A stretch of 64,000 nucleotides of DNA, from positions 5,038 to 69,037 of the forward strand of contig JAEWOG010000023.1 of NCBI GenBank assembly GCA_023460975.1, read 5' to 3'. The position numbers and the translations under genes were made by a program. Shown piece after piece: positions 18,766-27,653 of this stretch (positions are counted from its first letter, which is position 1; every line of letters starts with the position of its first letter). The notes below the pieces were generated by a model, which had not been told where the DNA came from, ran no database searches, and saw only the letters and a program-made list of their open reading frames with translations. The stretch is from Actinomycetes bacterium. Lineage in GTDB: Bacteria > Actinomycetota > Actinomycetes > Propionibacteriales > Nocardioidaceae.

Positions 18766-19359
18766 GTGAGCCGAGCCACACGACCCCGCCGCAGCGCCCG
18801 CCGCGAGCAGCTTCTGGACGGACTGATCGCGATGTTCCTGGCGGAGGGATTCCTGCACCTGTCCGTGGAGGACCTCGCCGTGCGCCTCAAGTGCTCCAAG
18901 TCGACGCTCTACGCCGTCGCGCCGAGCAAGGAGCAGCTCGTCGTCGCGGTCGTACGCGGCTTCTTCCGCAGGGCGGCCGAGCGCCTCGACGCTCAGCTGG
19001 AGCCCATCGTCGACCCGGAGCAGCGCCTGCGCGTCTACCTGCACGGCATCGCCGTCGAGCTGGCGCCGGCCTCACGTCAGTTCCACGCTGACCTTGAGGC
19101 GTTCGCGCCGACCCGCGAGCTCTACGCCCGCAACAGTGAGTGGGCCGCCGCCAACGTGCGCGCCATGGTCCGCGCCGCAGCGCGCCCGGACCGTCCCGTC
19201 GACGCGGTGTTCCTCGGCGGGGTCGCGGCGCTGGTCATCGACGGCATCCAGCGCGGCCGGCTGAGGGCGCTGACCGACCTCGACGACGCAGAGGCGTACG
19301 ACGGCCTCGCCGACCTGCTCCTGTCCGGTCTGGCGGGGGCGCCGCGCTCCGGCGAGTGA
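18766..19359 (+). CDS. TetR-family transcriptional regulator
   Basis: 197 residues from a GTG. The HTH covers residues ~10-55: ARREQLLDGLIAMFLAEGFLHLSVEDLAVRLKCSKSTLYAVAPSKEQL. The C-terminal helical domain (FHADLEAF, VRAMVRAAA, FLGGVAALVIDGIQRGRL) binds the ligand. It most likely represses the divergent acyl-CoA dehydrogenase-SDR-ligase cluster and itself via the operator at 18726-18763, with an acyl-CoA as inducer. That role is inferred from position. The GTG is supported by a leaderless -10 box. Confidence 0.9.
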   Translation: MSRATRPRRSARREQLLDGLIAMFLAEGFLHLSVEDLAVRLKCSKSTLYAVAPSKEQLVVAVVRGFFRRAAERLDAQLEPIVDPEQRLRVYLHGIAVELAPASRQFHADLEAFAPTRELYARNSEWAAANVRAMVRAAARPDRPVDAVFLGGVAALVIDGIQRGRLRALTDLDDAEAYDGLADLLLSGLAGAPRSGE

Positions 19360-19468
19360 GGCTGTCCCGTACGACGGGAACCCGCGCCGCGAGTGAGCCG
19401 CGCCACACCTAGTGTCGAGTGGTGGGCGACGCGATGGCTCGTCGCCGCGGACGAAGGAGAGCACGCGC

Positions 19469-20134
19469 ATGCGTCGCACGCTGGGAGACCTCACCGACGA
19501 GGAGTACGCCGCTCAGCGTGACCTCACCACCGCGCTGCGCGATCTGGCGCGCGCGGCCGGGACCACGGGCGCGGACGCTGCGACCATCGCGGACGCCGTC
19601 GAGGTGGTCAATGACCTGACCGACCGGCTCGCCGTGGGCGGTCACCAGCGGGTCACGCGGGCGACCTTCGACGAGCCCGCGCTGTGGGCCCGCAAGGGCG
19701 AGTCGGTGCCGATGAACCACCTCAACCCGGCGCACCCGCGCTTCGACATGCACTTCGAGGGGGACTTCGCCCGCGCCGCCGAGACAGGCGACATCGTGGG
19801 CCTGGTCGCCACGGCCGACCTCGTCGTCGGCGCCCTGTACGAAGGCCCGCCCCACGCGGTCCACGGCGGAACCGCAGCGTTCCTGTTGGACTGCATCACC
19901 GGTGTGCTCGTCCAGTCCAGCGGCGTCGCCGCCGTGACGGGGGAGCTGACCACGCGGTACGTGCGCCGCACGCCGCTGGACGAGCCCATCTCGATGCGCG
20001 CCGAAGTGACGGGCCGTCGCGGGCGGCTGATCACCGTCGAAGGCACGATCTCCCATCACGGCGAGGTGTGCGTGCAGGGCAAGGCGCTGTTCGTCGCCAT
20101 CGAGCGCCCCATGGCGCCCCCTCCCGACGCCTGA
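19469..20134 (+). CDS. PaaI-family hot-dog thioesterase
   Basis: 221 residues from the ATG at 19469, with GAAGGAGAG 9 nt upstream. An N-terminal helical part (LTDEEYAAQRDLTTALRDLARAAG) precedes a hot-dog domain containing GPPHAVHGGTAAFLLDCITGVLVQSSGVAAVTGELTTRYVRRTPLDEPISMRAEV. The HGG of AVHGGTAA is the PaaI-type active-site motif. These enzymes hydrolyse acyl-CoA thioesters. The gene is plus-strand, about 110 bp after tetR, with a possible -10 TAGTGT at 19410-19415 of its own. Repeat array 2 starts ~15 bp after the stop. Confidence 0.85.
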   Translation: MRRTLGDLTDEEYAAQRDLTTALRDLARAAGTTGADAATIADAVEVVNDLTDRLAVGGHQRVTRATFDEPALWARKGESVPMNHLNPAHPRFDMHFEGDFARAAETGDIVGLVATADLVVGALYEGPPHAVHGGTAAFLLDCITGVLVQSSGVAAVTGELTTRYVRRTPLDEPISMRAEVTGRRGRLITVEGTISHHGEVCVQGKALFVAIERPMAPPPDA

Positions 20135-20149
20135 CAGGCCGCCGAAAGT

Positions 20150-20502
20150 CGTTGGTCGAGCTTTGGTCGTTGGTCGAGCCTGGGCGTGTGGTCGAGCCTG
20201 GTCGTTGGTCGAGCCTGTCGAGACCCGGGGTCGTTGGTCGAGCCTGTCGAGACCCATGCGTTGGTCGAGCCTGTCGAGACCCCTTGGTTTCGACAAGCTC
20301 AACCAGCGGGGGTGCGTTGGTCGAGCCTGGTCGTTGGTCGAGCCTGTCGAGACCCAAACGCTGGTCGAGCCTGTCGAGACCCCTTTGGTTTCGACGAGCT
20401 CAACCAGCGGGGGCGTGGTTTCGACGAGCTCAACCAGCGGGGCGCGGTTTCGACGAGCTCAACCAGCGGGGCGTGGTTTCGACTAGCTCAACCAGCGGCG
20501 GG
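20150..20502. repeat. Array 2 of the same palindromic repeats
   Basis: About 350 bp contain five full forward copies (GGTCGAGCCTGTCGAGACC) and five full inverse copies (GGTTTCGACAAGCTCAACC and variants), plus half copies near the left end. Forward units cluster on the left and inverse units on the right, as in array 1. It sits between the convergent thioesterase and exonuclease genes, and the last unit provides the stop codon of the exonuclease gene. Confidence 0.93.
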
Positions 20503-21516
20503 AGTCCGGGAGGCCGGTACGCCGGTGAGCACCCGGACGGCCAGGTCGGTGGTTGCCTGCATGTTGAGGTGGCCGACGACGTGGTTGACCCGGTCGATGT
20601 CGAGGGGGAGGAGGCCGGGGCTGCCGGGGACCTCGGGGGTGATGGGCAGTGCGAGGTCGTCGCGGCCGGACATGATGCGTACGTTGAAGTCGTAGCGCTC
20701 CCGCGCGCCCGGAGCCATCAGCCGCTTGACGAGGGAGGCGCCGAGGCGGCGTTCGGAGTTCTCCGCTGCCCAGTCGTCCAGGGCGGCCACGACGTTGACT
20801 CCCTCGCAATGCTCGATGTCGGCCCACACCGCATCCATCGAGCCCACGACGTCGAGCAGGATCGGTGCGGTCTTCTCGCCGATCCCGGGCACGCCGGGGA
20901 GGTTGTCGCTGGTGTCCCCACGCAGCGCCGCGAACTCCAGGTAGTTCTCCGCCCGCACGCCGTACATCGCGTACAGCATGGAAGGAGACAGCAGCGGCGA
21001 GTTGTGAATGCCACCGTTGATGAGACGGAGCACCTTGGTGTGGTCGCTGATGTGGGCGAAGGAATCGCGGTCCGAGGTGATGATGACGCAGTTCCAGTCG
21101 TGCTCGGTGGCCCACGTCGCTGCGGACGCGTTGACGTCGTCGGCCTCCAACCCCTCGGGCGTCAACGTGGCGAGCCCGAGTGCGTCGAGGAGCGCGCCGG
21201 CCCGCTCCAACTGCTCGACGAGTTCGGGGTCCTTGGGAGCCCGCCCCGCCTTGTAGTCGGGATAGAACTGCTCCCGCACGGAGGCCGTACGGTCGTCCAG
21301 GCCGAAGATGACCGCGTCGGGGGCGAACGAGTCGATGGACTCGATGATCTGGCGCAGCATCCCGTGCAGTGCCCACGCTGGACGGTGCGACCGGTCCAGG
21401 TGCCGGGTGTGCGCACGCGCGTGGTGATTGCGGTGCAGCAGCGAGGGCGCGTCCACGGCCAGCAGGAGCTTGCGCTCGTGAGGAGGTGACGTCGTCCGGT
21501 TCATGCTCCCGGTCAC
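20488..21516 (-). CDS. 5'-3' exonuclease (DNA polymerase I exonuclease-domain family)
   Basis: 342 residues. It has the metal-binding pattern of PolA-type 5' nucleases: LLLAVDAPSLLHRNHHA, IFGLDDRTASVREQFYPDYKAGRAPKDPELVEQL, LEADDVNASAA, IITSDRDSFAHI and the helix-hairpin-helix GDTSDNLPGVPGIGEKTA. No polymerase domain follows, so it is a stand-alone flap/5' nuclease likely acting on Okazaki-type or repair intermediates. GTG at 21516 is chosen because GGGAG lies 7 nt upstream; an ATG four codons later is possible. The last codons and stop lie in repeat array 2. Confidence 0.9.
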   Translation of the reverse strand: MTGSMNRTTSPPHERKLLLAVDAPSLLHRNHHARAHTRHLDRSHRPAWALHGMLRQIIESIDSFAPDAVIFGLDDRTASVREQFYPDYKAGRAPKDPELVEQLERAGALLDALGLATLTPEGLEADDVNASAATWATEHDWNCVIITSDRDSFAHISDHTKVLRLINGGIHNSPLLSPSMLYAMYGVRAENYLEFAALRGDTSDNLPGVPGIGEKTAPILLDVVGSMDAVWADIEHCEGVNVVAALDDWAAENSERRLGASLVKRLMAPGARERYDFNVRIMSGRDDLALPITPEVPGSPGLLPLDIDRVNHVVGHLNMQATTDLAVRVLTGVPASRTPAAG

Positions 21517-21583
21517 TCTAGTTCTCCCGAGGCACTAGCATGCCGCCGACCGCACGGGCGGTCGCGGATCGGGGGACAAGTTC

Positions 21584-24500
21584 ATGAATCGTGTCGTGTG
21601 TGCGCTGCTGTCGCTGCTGTTCGTGGCGGTGGCGTGGGGGAGCGGCCCGGTCGCCAGCGCGATGCCCCATGACCCCGTCGATGCGGGGGAGGCGGGCCCG
21701 CGTCAGGACCGCCCCAGCCGTTCGTCCTTGGTCGTCAAGGTGCGCACACCGATCAAGGGCATCAAGGGCAAGGTCACGGTCCGTGGGCCGCGTGGTTTCA
21801 CGCGTGTCCTGCGCAAGAGTGTCGTCCTGCGCGGGGTGCGCCCGGGCAAGTACCGGCTCGTGGCGGCGCCCGCCCGCAACGCCAAGGTGACTGCGTATGC
21901 CTCCGTACGCAAGGTCGTCGTCAAGGTGCCCGCAGGGCGCAAGGCCAAGGCCATCGTCGTCTACAACTCGGTCGTCTCGAACCGGACCACGGTGCTGTCC
22001 GCCGGCGCAATCTCCGACGTCGCACGTGATGTGGCCGACGACGGTTCGGCGGAGGTGCGCCGCGTCGTGTTGTCGGGACGCACCACCTACAAGCGGGGCG
22101 ACCTGCTGGTCGCTGGCATCACCGAACAGACGCCCGAGGGCCTGATGGTCCAGGTGCGCAAGGCCAACCGGAATGTGCCCCGTCGGGGACTCACCACCTA
22201 TCAGGTGCGGCGCGCCGCGATCACCAGCGTCGTACCGGTCGGGCAACTCGATTCGACGTTCACCTTGAACGAGTCGTCGGCGTCGGTGGATGTGGCCCGC
22301 CGCGCGGTGACGCCCGTCGTTCGATGCAACCACGCGGACGGGACCTCTGAGGTCACGAACATCAGCTACACCCCGACGATCGCCATGACAATGCTGGCGG
22401 ACTGGAACAAACTCAAGCCGGGTAGTTCCTACATCGAACTGTCGGTGGAGAAGACCGGCACCCTGGCCGCGGACTACTTGTCCACCACGGCTCAGCAGTG
22501 CTCGGGCTCGGTCGAACTCTTGTCCGAGAAGTTGCCAGCGGTGCGCTTCATGATCGGGCCCGTGCCGATCGTGGTCGTGCCGAAGCTGACGATTGACTTG
22601 GGATTGTGGGCCAAGGTGTCCCACGGAATCGAGATGACCGGGAGCCTCACTGCCGGCACCAAGGTCGGTATGCGTGCCTACGGCGACGGACGGGCGGTGC
22701 CGGTCTGGGACCCCACGCTGAGTTCGACCACTAAGCCCTCCAGCCCCTCGGGGGGAGAACTCTCGGGTGACTTGACCGGCACCATGGACCTGAGCCTGAC
22801 CATCGAGGCCCGCGTGTACCTTTACGACCTGCTTGGTGCGTTCGGCCGGCTCACTCCCTCCTACGGTGCGGATCTGGAGCCGGACGAGGAGGCCTGGCTC
22901 ACGGTGGGTGGCAAGATCGCGGCCGAAGTCGGGGTGGGGGCGGAGAAGTGCATCGAGTTGTGGGGGCCCGACCTGTGCTTCGGCGTCGAGAAGTCCCTTT
23001 CGTTCTCCACCGATCGACAGATCGGCGACGTCTTCTACCGCCCACAGATCACCACGCACGAGCTGCCCGGCGGCGCCGTGGGGATGCCTTACTCCGAGCA
23101 ACTGACGACCAAGCGGGAGCACTCCAGCAGCGTCTGGCGTGTGGCCGCGGGCCAACTGCCTCCCGGCCTGGAACTGGGGGCGGACGGGCGGCTGAGCGGC
23201 ACCCCGCGTACGGAAGGCGACTTTGAGTTCGCCGTCGAGGTCAAGACCGCCTTGGGACCCCGGGACCAGCGCTCCCTTGAGCTGAGCGTCGGCCCCCGCG
23301 GCAAGCCGGTGATCGTGGTGCCCAATCCGGTCAAGGGCAGGGTCGCGGAGCCCTTCGACGTGACCCTGCGCACGAGTGACGATCGCCCGGGAACGTGGGC
23401 CTTCGACGCGCTTCCGGCCGGACTCGTCGCCGATGGAGGCCGGATCACGGGCACGCCGGAATCTCCGTCTCTCACCACGGTCGGAGTCACGTTCACCGAC
23501 GTGGCCGGTCGCCGGGTGAGCGCGGTGTTCTCCCTCGAGATCGCTGACCGCAAGCCCCCGGAGATCGTGACCACGACGCTGGAAGACGCCGAGACGTCCT
23601 GGTCCTATGAGCAGCCGCTCGTGGTGAAGGGTGACGTGGCGGGTCGGTGGAGCACGGTCTCTGGCCGCCTGCCCGATGGCCTCACCGTCGTCGATCCCAA
23701 CGGCGGTCCGGGAGCGATCACCGGGGTACCGGTGGAGTCCGGCGAGTTCGAGGTCACCCTCCGCTTCACCGATGCGTACGAGAAGTACGCGGAGCGTACG
23801 TTTGAACTGACCGTGATCGAGGACCGCTCCACGGTGACCGTCCTGCCGTCGCCCGCCACAGCGGCCCACGAGGCGGGGGAGCCGGACGTGAGTCCGGACG
23901 GGCGATTCGTCGTGTACTCCGCCCTCGACCCCGAGGACCCCGGCGTACGCAGCGTGTTCCTGTGGAACCGCGTCACCAACGCCACCGGGCGCATCGCAAC
24001 GAATGCCGTCGGGCCCGTGGTGAGCGAGGGCGGGCTGTATGTCGCCTACACGGCCCTCAGCGAGGACGGGGTGGCGCTGCACCGCTGGAGCGCGGAGACC
24101 GGTGGCGTGGACGTGGTGAGCCCGGCGGTCGCAGGGGAGTGGGCCAGCGAGGCGTCTCCCCGGGTGCGGATCAGCGATGACGGACGCTTCGTGGCCTTCA
24201 ACGAACGGGCCGACCACGGCGGAGGTGAACTGCGCGCAGCAGGGGTACGACGCTGGGACGCCGAGACCGGCGACACGGCGCACGTGACGGCGGGGGAGGC
24301 TCTGCCCTACGAATGGATGATCGAACAACTCGATGACATGTCGGGTGACGGGCACCGGATTCTCTTCACGGGCATCGGGCCCGACGCGCCGGACTCCGCC
24401 TACGTGTATGACTTCGCCCGCGGCGGCCTGGCGCCCCGCGAGCGGCGCAGCTATGAGGACCTCCACCACTACGCCACGACGGGACGCGGCATCAGCGGCG

Positions 24501-24862
24501 ACGGCCAGTTGGCAGTGGTCGACGAGTACTTCTGGCAGGAGAACCTCGGCACCCCCGAGCGGTTGCTGTGGGCGCCCGACGACGGTGGCGTCACCGCCGT
24601 GAGCACGTGGGAGATCGGGGCCGAATGGTTGGATTCGATCGACATGGACGCCACCGGCTCCATGTGGGCCCTTCGCTTCTCGTACGGCGATCAGGCGCGA
24701 CTGTGGGATCACAGCTCCGGTCGGGGCCGCGACATGGGCCCCGACACGAGTGCCAGCGGCATCAGCGCAGCAGGTGACCTCGTGGGGCTGGTACGCGGGC
24801 CGCTGATGATGGACTCGTCTGAGCGACGCGGGGCGATCGAGCTGTGGAGTCGCTTCGGCTGA
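21584..24862 (+). CDS. Large secreted protein with putative-Ig repeats and a C-terminal propeller-like domain
   Basis: 1092 residues. A signal peptide (MNRVVCALLSLLFVAVAWGSGPVASA) is followed by a basic beta-rich region with a prealbumin-like feel (VRPGKYRLVAAPARNAKVTAYA). About three He_PIG/Ig-like repeats lie in the middle, marked by GQLPPGLELGADGRLSGTP, DALPAGLVADGGRITGTP and GRLPDGLTVVDPNGGPGAITGVP. The C-terminal ~330 residues carry TolB/WD40-like blades (SPDGRFVVYSALD, ISDDGRFVAFNE, SGDGHRILFTG). No catalytic motif was seen. It is probably an exported binding or surface protein. It stands alone, with its start 67 bp from the divergent exonuclease start. Confidence 0.75.
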   Translation: MNRVVCALLSLLFVAVAWGSGPVASAMPHDPVDAGEAGPRQDRPSRSSLVVKVRTPIKGIKGKVTVRGPRGFTRVLRKSVVLRGVRPGKYRLVAAPARNAKVTAYASVRKVVVKVPAGRKAKAIVVYNSVVSNRTTVLSAGAISDVARDVADDGSAEVRRVVLSGRTTYKRGDLLVAGITEQTPEGLMVQVRKANRNVPRRGLTTYQVRRAAITSVVPVGQLDSTFTLNESSASVDVARRAVTPVVRCNHADGTSEVTNISYTPTIAMTMLADWNKLKPGSSYIELSVEKTGTLAADYLSTTAQQCSGSVELLSEKLPAVRFMIGPVPIVVVPKLTIDLGLWAKVSHGIEMTGSLTAGTKVGMRAYGDGRAVPVWDPTLSSTTKPSSPSGGELSGDLTGTMDLSLTIEARVYLYDLLGAFGRLTPSYGADLEPDEEAWLTVGGKIAAEVGVGAEKCIELWGPDLCFGVEKSLSFSTDRQIGDVFYRPQITTHELPGGAVGMPYSEQLTTKREHSSSVWRVAAGQLPPGLELGADGRLSGTPRTEGDFEFAVEVKTALGPRDQRSLELSVGPRGKPVIVVPNPVKGRVAEPFDVTLRTSDDRPGTWAFDALPAGLVADGGRITGTPESPSLTTVGVTFTDVAGRRVSAVFSLEIADRKPPEIVTTTLEDAETSWSYEQPLVVKGDVAGRWSTVSGRLPDGLTVVDPNGGPGAITGVPVESGEFEVTLRFTDAYEKYAERTFELTVIEDRSTVTVLPSPATAAHEAGEPDVSPDGRFVVYSALDPEDPGVRSVFLWNRVTNATGRIATNAVGPVVSEGGLYVAYTALSEDGVALHRWSAETGGVDVVSPAVAGEWASEASPRVRISDDGRFVAFNERADHGGGELRAAGVRRWDAETGDTAHVTAGEALPYEWMIEQLDDMSGDGHRILFTGIGPDAPDSAYVYDFARGGLAPRERRSYEDLHHYATTGRGISGDGQLAVVDEYFWQENLGTPERLLWAPDDGGVTAVSTWEIGAEWLDSIDMDATGSMWALRFSYGDQARLWDHSSGRGRDMGPDTSASGISAAGDLVGLVRGPLMMDSSERRGAIELWSRFG

Positions 24863-24902
24863 GATCGTCCCGTGGGAGGACGCGTGCGGTGGTGAGGGCG
24901 CC

Positions 24903-24908
24903 TACGAT
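24903..24908 (+). promoter_or_regulatory. -10 box TACGAT of a leaderless transcript
   Basis: TACGAT is followed by 7 nt and the GTG of the sensor kinase gene at 24916. Confidence 0.55.
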
Positions 24909-24915
24909 CGGCGCC

Positions 24916-26067
24916 GTGGAGCCCTCCCTGCCGTGGACGCTCGGCGAGCGCGGTCGCCGATGGTTCGACCGACTCCTCGTGCTGGGGCTGGTGGGGCTCT
25001 CCCTGTTCTACGTCCTGGCGGGTGAGCCAGGCGCCGCGTTCCTCAGCGTCGCCCAGGTCGCGCCGCTGTGGTGGCGCCGCTCGCACGCGGCGGCGGTCTT
25101 CGCGGCCGTGGCCCTGGCCAGTGCCCTCCAGGTGGTGGTGCTCGACACGCCGATCATCGGCCAACTCGCCTTCCCCGTCGCCGCCTATTCCGGCGCTCGG
25201 TGGGGCGGTCGGGCGACCCGCTTCATCGTCCTGCTGGTGACACTGTGCGCCTCGCTGGTGGCCGCGTGGGACTGGACGCGCGGGTGGGCGCAACCGGATG
25301 ACGTCGCGCGAAGCATGATCGCTCCGGCGCTCAGCGCGGCAGGGATCGCGGTGAGCGCGTGGGCGCTCGGGGTGGCCGGCAGCCAGCGGGACCGGTACGT
25401 CCGCGGGCTCGTCGACGCTGCCGAGCAGGCCCGCCGGATGGCCGAGCGCGACGTGGCGCTGGCCGCGCAGGACGAGCGCGCACGCATCGCCCGGGAGATG
25501 CATGACGTGGTGGCGCATGGCCTCTCCGTGATCGTCGTGCAGGCCGACGGCGCCCGGTATGCGGCCGCCAAGGACCCGCAGGTCGCCGTCGACACGCTCG
25601 CCACGGTCGCCGACACCGGCCGGGCATCCCTCGCGGAGATGCGGCGCCTGCTCGGGCTGCTGCGCACGGGCGAGAGCGGCGTACGCCCCCAACCGACGCT
25701 GTCCGACGTGCCGCACCTGGTTCGTGAGGCTGCGGCGAGCGGGACGGAGGTCGAGTTCGAGGCGCCAGACCCCTTGCCAGCCGTGGCTGACGGCGTCGGG
25801 CTGGCTGCGTACCGTGTCGTGCAGGAGGCGCTCACCAACGTCCGCAAGCATGCCGGTGACGGCGTTCGCGTGAGCGTGCGGATCACGGTGAGCGATGCCC
25901 TGCACGTCAGTGTGCGTGACGACGGTCGGGGCGGGGCGCGCGACCCGAGTGACGCCGGTCTCGGCCTGGTGGGGATGCGCGAGCGGGTCGGGGTGCGCGA
26001 TGGGACGTTGCACGCCGGGCCCGCCGAGGGCGGTGGCTGGCGGGTCGATGCGAGGATTCCGCTGTGA
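24916..26067 (+). CDS. Sensor histidine kinase, NarL/DesK-like (HisKA_3)
   Basis: 383 residues from the GTG at 24916, supported by a -10 box 7 nt upstream; the earlier in-frame ATG lies inside the preceding gene. Four to five N-terminal membrane segments are followed by the dimerisation helix with the phospho-acceptor histidine in DERARIAREMHDVVAHGLSVIVVQADGA. The HATPase_c domain has the N box VQEALTNVRKHAG and G boxes VRDDGRGG and GLGLVGMRERV. It should sense a membrane or envelope signal and phosphorylate the response regulator encoded next (GTGA overlap). Confidence 0.93.
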   Translation: MEPSLPWTLGERGRRWFDRLLVLGLVGLSLFYVLAGEPGAAFLSVAQVAPLWWRRSHAAAVFAAVALASALQVVVLDTPIIGQLAFPVAAYSGARWGGRATRFIVLLVTLCASLVAAWDWTRGWAQPDDVARSMIAPALSAAGIAVSAWALGVAGSQRDRYVRGLVDAAEQARRMAERDVALAAQDERARIAREMHDVVAHGLSVIVVQADGARYAAAKDPQVAVDTLATVADTGRASLAEMRRLLGLLRTGESGVRPQPTLSDVPHLVREAAASGTEVEFEAPDPLPAVADGVGLAAYRVVQEALTNVRKHAGDGVRVSVRITVSDALHVSVRDDGRGGARDPSDAGLGLVGMRERVGVRDGTLHAGPAEGGGWRVDARIPL

Positions 26068-26753
26068 GTGATCGTGCCGCGGAGGCGATCCGCGTGTTCC
26101 TCGTCGACGACCAGCAGATGGTGCGCGCCGGGTTCCGCATGCTCGTGGAGAGCCAGGACGACATGGTCGTGGTCGGAGAGGCTGGCGACGGCGGCGAGGC
26201 GCTGGAGAAGCTGTCCGTCACTCGCGCCGACGTCGTGCTGATGGACGTCCGCATGCCGAGGATGGACGGCGTCGAGGCCACGCGCCGTCTGCTCGCCTCC
26301 GCGCCGGGCGACGACTCCGGCGTCCGCGTGATCGTGCTGACGACCTTCGATCTCGACGAGTACGCGTTCGCTGCGATCCGCGCCGGAGCCTCCGCGTTCC
26401 TGCTGAAGGACGCCACGCCGCCGGAACTGCTGGGCGCGATCCGGTCCGTACGCGCCGGCGACGCCGTGGTGGCCCCGAGCACCACGAAGCGGCTGCTCGA
26501 CCACTTTGCGGCGATGCCGGAGCCGGGGAACGCCCCGACTCCGGACGACCGACTGGCCCACCTGACCGACCGCGAGATCGACGTCCTGCGACTCGTCGCG
26601 GCGGGCCGCACGAACCCCGAGATCGCCCGCGACCTCGTGGTCGCAGAGACGACGGTCAAGACCCACGTGGGTCGACTGCTCGCCAAGACCGCTTCGCGCG
26701 ACCGCGTCCAGTTGGTCGTCCTCGCGTACGAATCGGGGCTCGTCACGCCCTGA
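26064..26753 (+). CDS. NarL/FixJ-family response regulator
   Basis: 229 residues. The receiver domain has the acidic pair DD in VFLVDDQQMVRAG, the phospho-Asp in VVLMDVRMPRMDG, the Thr of VLTTFD and the Lys of LLKDATPPE. The C-terminal LuxR-type HTH is LTDREIDVLRLVAAGRTNPEIARDLVVAETTVKTHVGRLLAKTASRDRVQLV. It overlaps the kinase by GTGA. It likely regulates the ABC genes downstream, whose upstream region holds two matching palindromes. Confidence 0.94.
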   Translation: MSDRAAEAIRVFLVDDQQMVRAGFRMLVESQDDMVVVGEAGDGGEALEKLSVTRADVVLMDVRMPRMDGVEATRRLLASAPGDDSGVRVIVLTTFDLDEYAFAAIRAGASAFLLKDATPPELLGAIRSVRAGDAVVAPSTTKRLLDHFAAMPEPGNAPTPDDRLAHLTDREIDVLRLVAAGRTNPEIARDLVVAETTVKTHVGRLLAKTASRDRVQLVVLAYESGLVTP

Positions 26754-26755
26754 GC

Positions 26756-26810
26756 GGGTCCTCCCCAGGTAGGAGGCGCGGGCTCGCCTCCGACTACGGG
26801 AGGAGGACCC
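26756..26810. promoter_or_regulatory. Paired palindromes upstream of the ABC transporter operon
   Basis: Two copies of CCTCC-N7-GGAGG lie at 26760-26776 and 26787-26803, with starts 27 bp apart. They are embedded in a larger inverted repeat: GGGTCCTCC at 26756-26764 against GGAGGACCC at 26802-26810, and GGAGGCG at 26772-26778 against CGCCTCC at 26785-26791. Tandem palindromes between a NarL-type regulator gene and an ABC operon suggest response-regulator sites. The outer pair could also fold as an RNA hairpin terminating the regulator transcript. Confidence 0.6.
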
Positions 26811-26864
26811 GGTTCGGTCTGCGGGCTGACGCGGCGAGGCCGCCTGTACGGGAAGGCTGGAGGC

Positions 26865-27653
26865 ATGACCACAGCACCCGCTCTTCCCGTTCCACCCACC
26901 GGCGCCGGCGCGGCGCCAGCGGCCCAGGCCGTCGGCCTCACCAAGACGTACGGTTCCGGCGACAGCGTCGTGCACGCGCTGCGCGGCATCGACCTCGAGA
27001 TCCGTCCCGGCCGCTTCACCGCGATCATGGGTCCCTCGGGGTCTGGCAAGTCCACCCTCATGCACTGCCTCGCAGGCCTCGACGCGGCGAGCAGTGGGGA
27101 GATCTTCGTCGCGGGAACCCGGCTCAGCGGCATGGACGACACGGCCCTGACCCTGTTCCGACGTGAGCACGTCGGCTTCGTGTTCCAGGCATTCAACCTG
27201 CTCCCGATGCTCACCGCCGGGCAGAACATCCTCCTGCCGCTGGAGCTGGCTGGGCGTCCCGTCGACCAGCAGCACTACGAGCGGGTGGTGGCGATCCTTG
27301 GGCTGGGCGACCGCCTGGGCCACCTGCCCGGCGAGCTCTCCGGTGGTCAGCAGCAGCGCGTGGCCATCGCTCGGGCGCTGGTCGCGCAGCCCGACATCGT
27401 GTTCGCGGACGAGCCCACGGGCAACCTCGACTCCGAGGCTTCCGCGGAGGTCTTGGGTCACCTGCGCCGCTCCGTGCGCGAGCAGGGGCTGACGGTGGTC
27501 ATGGTGACCCACGAGCTCGAGGCGGCCGCGTACGCCGACGAGGTCGTCGTGATCCGCGACGGCTCGCTGGCCGCGCACCTGGTCGATCCGACCCAGGACG
27601 AGCTGGTTGCCGCGCTGCGCCGTCGGGCTGCTTCTTCGGTGCAGGAGGACTGA
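26865..27653 (+). CDS. ABC transporter ATP-binding protein, MacB/LolD type
   Basis: 262 residues. The motifs are Walker A GPSGSGKST, Q-loop FVFQAFNLLPMLTAGQNILLPLELAG, signature LSGGQQQRVAIARALV, Walker B IVFADEPTGNLDS and switch His MVTHE. FQ.FNLLP and ADEPTGNLD mark the MacB/LolD/FtsE-type branch, whose partners are FtsX-fold permeases. These systems use ATP mechanically to extrude peptides or lipoproteins, or to resist envelope-active compounds. GGAGG lies 2 nt before the ATG. The permease gene follows with a 1-bp overlap. Confidence 0.93.
   Translation: MTTAPALPVPPTGAGAAPAAQAVGLTKTYGSGDSVVHALRGIDLEIRPGRFTAIMGPSGSGKSTLMHCLAGLDAASSGEIFVAGTRLSGMDDTALTLFRREHVGFVFQAFNLLPMLTAGQNILLPLELAGRPVDQQHYERVVAILGLGDRLGHLPGELSGGQQQRVAIARALVAQPDIVFADEPTGNLDSEASAEVLGHLRRSVREQGLTVVMVTHELEAAAYADEVVVIRDGSLAAHLVDPTQDELVAALRRRAASSVQED

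Noticed and set aside
21518..24712. A 1064-codon open frame opposite the large secreted protein
   Set aside because: The plus strand has a signal peptide, Ig-like repeats and a ribosome site region; the minus-strand frame has none of these.
24844..24915. Earlier ATG of the sensor kinase frame at 24844
   Set aside because: It lies inside the preceding gene and adds a basic segment without homology, whereas the GTG at 24916 follows a -10 box by 7 nt.
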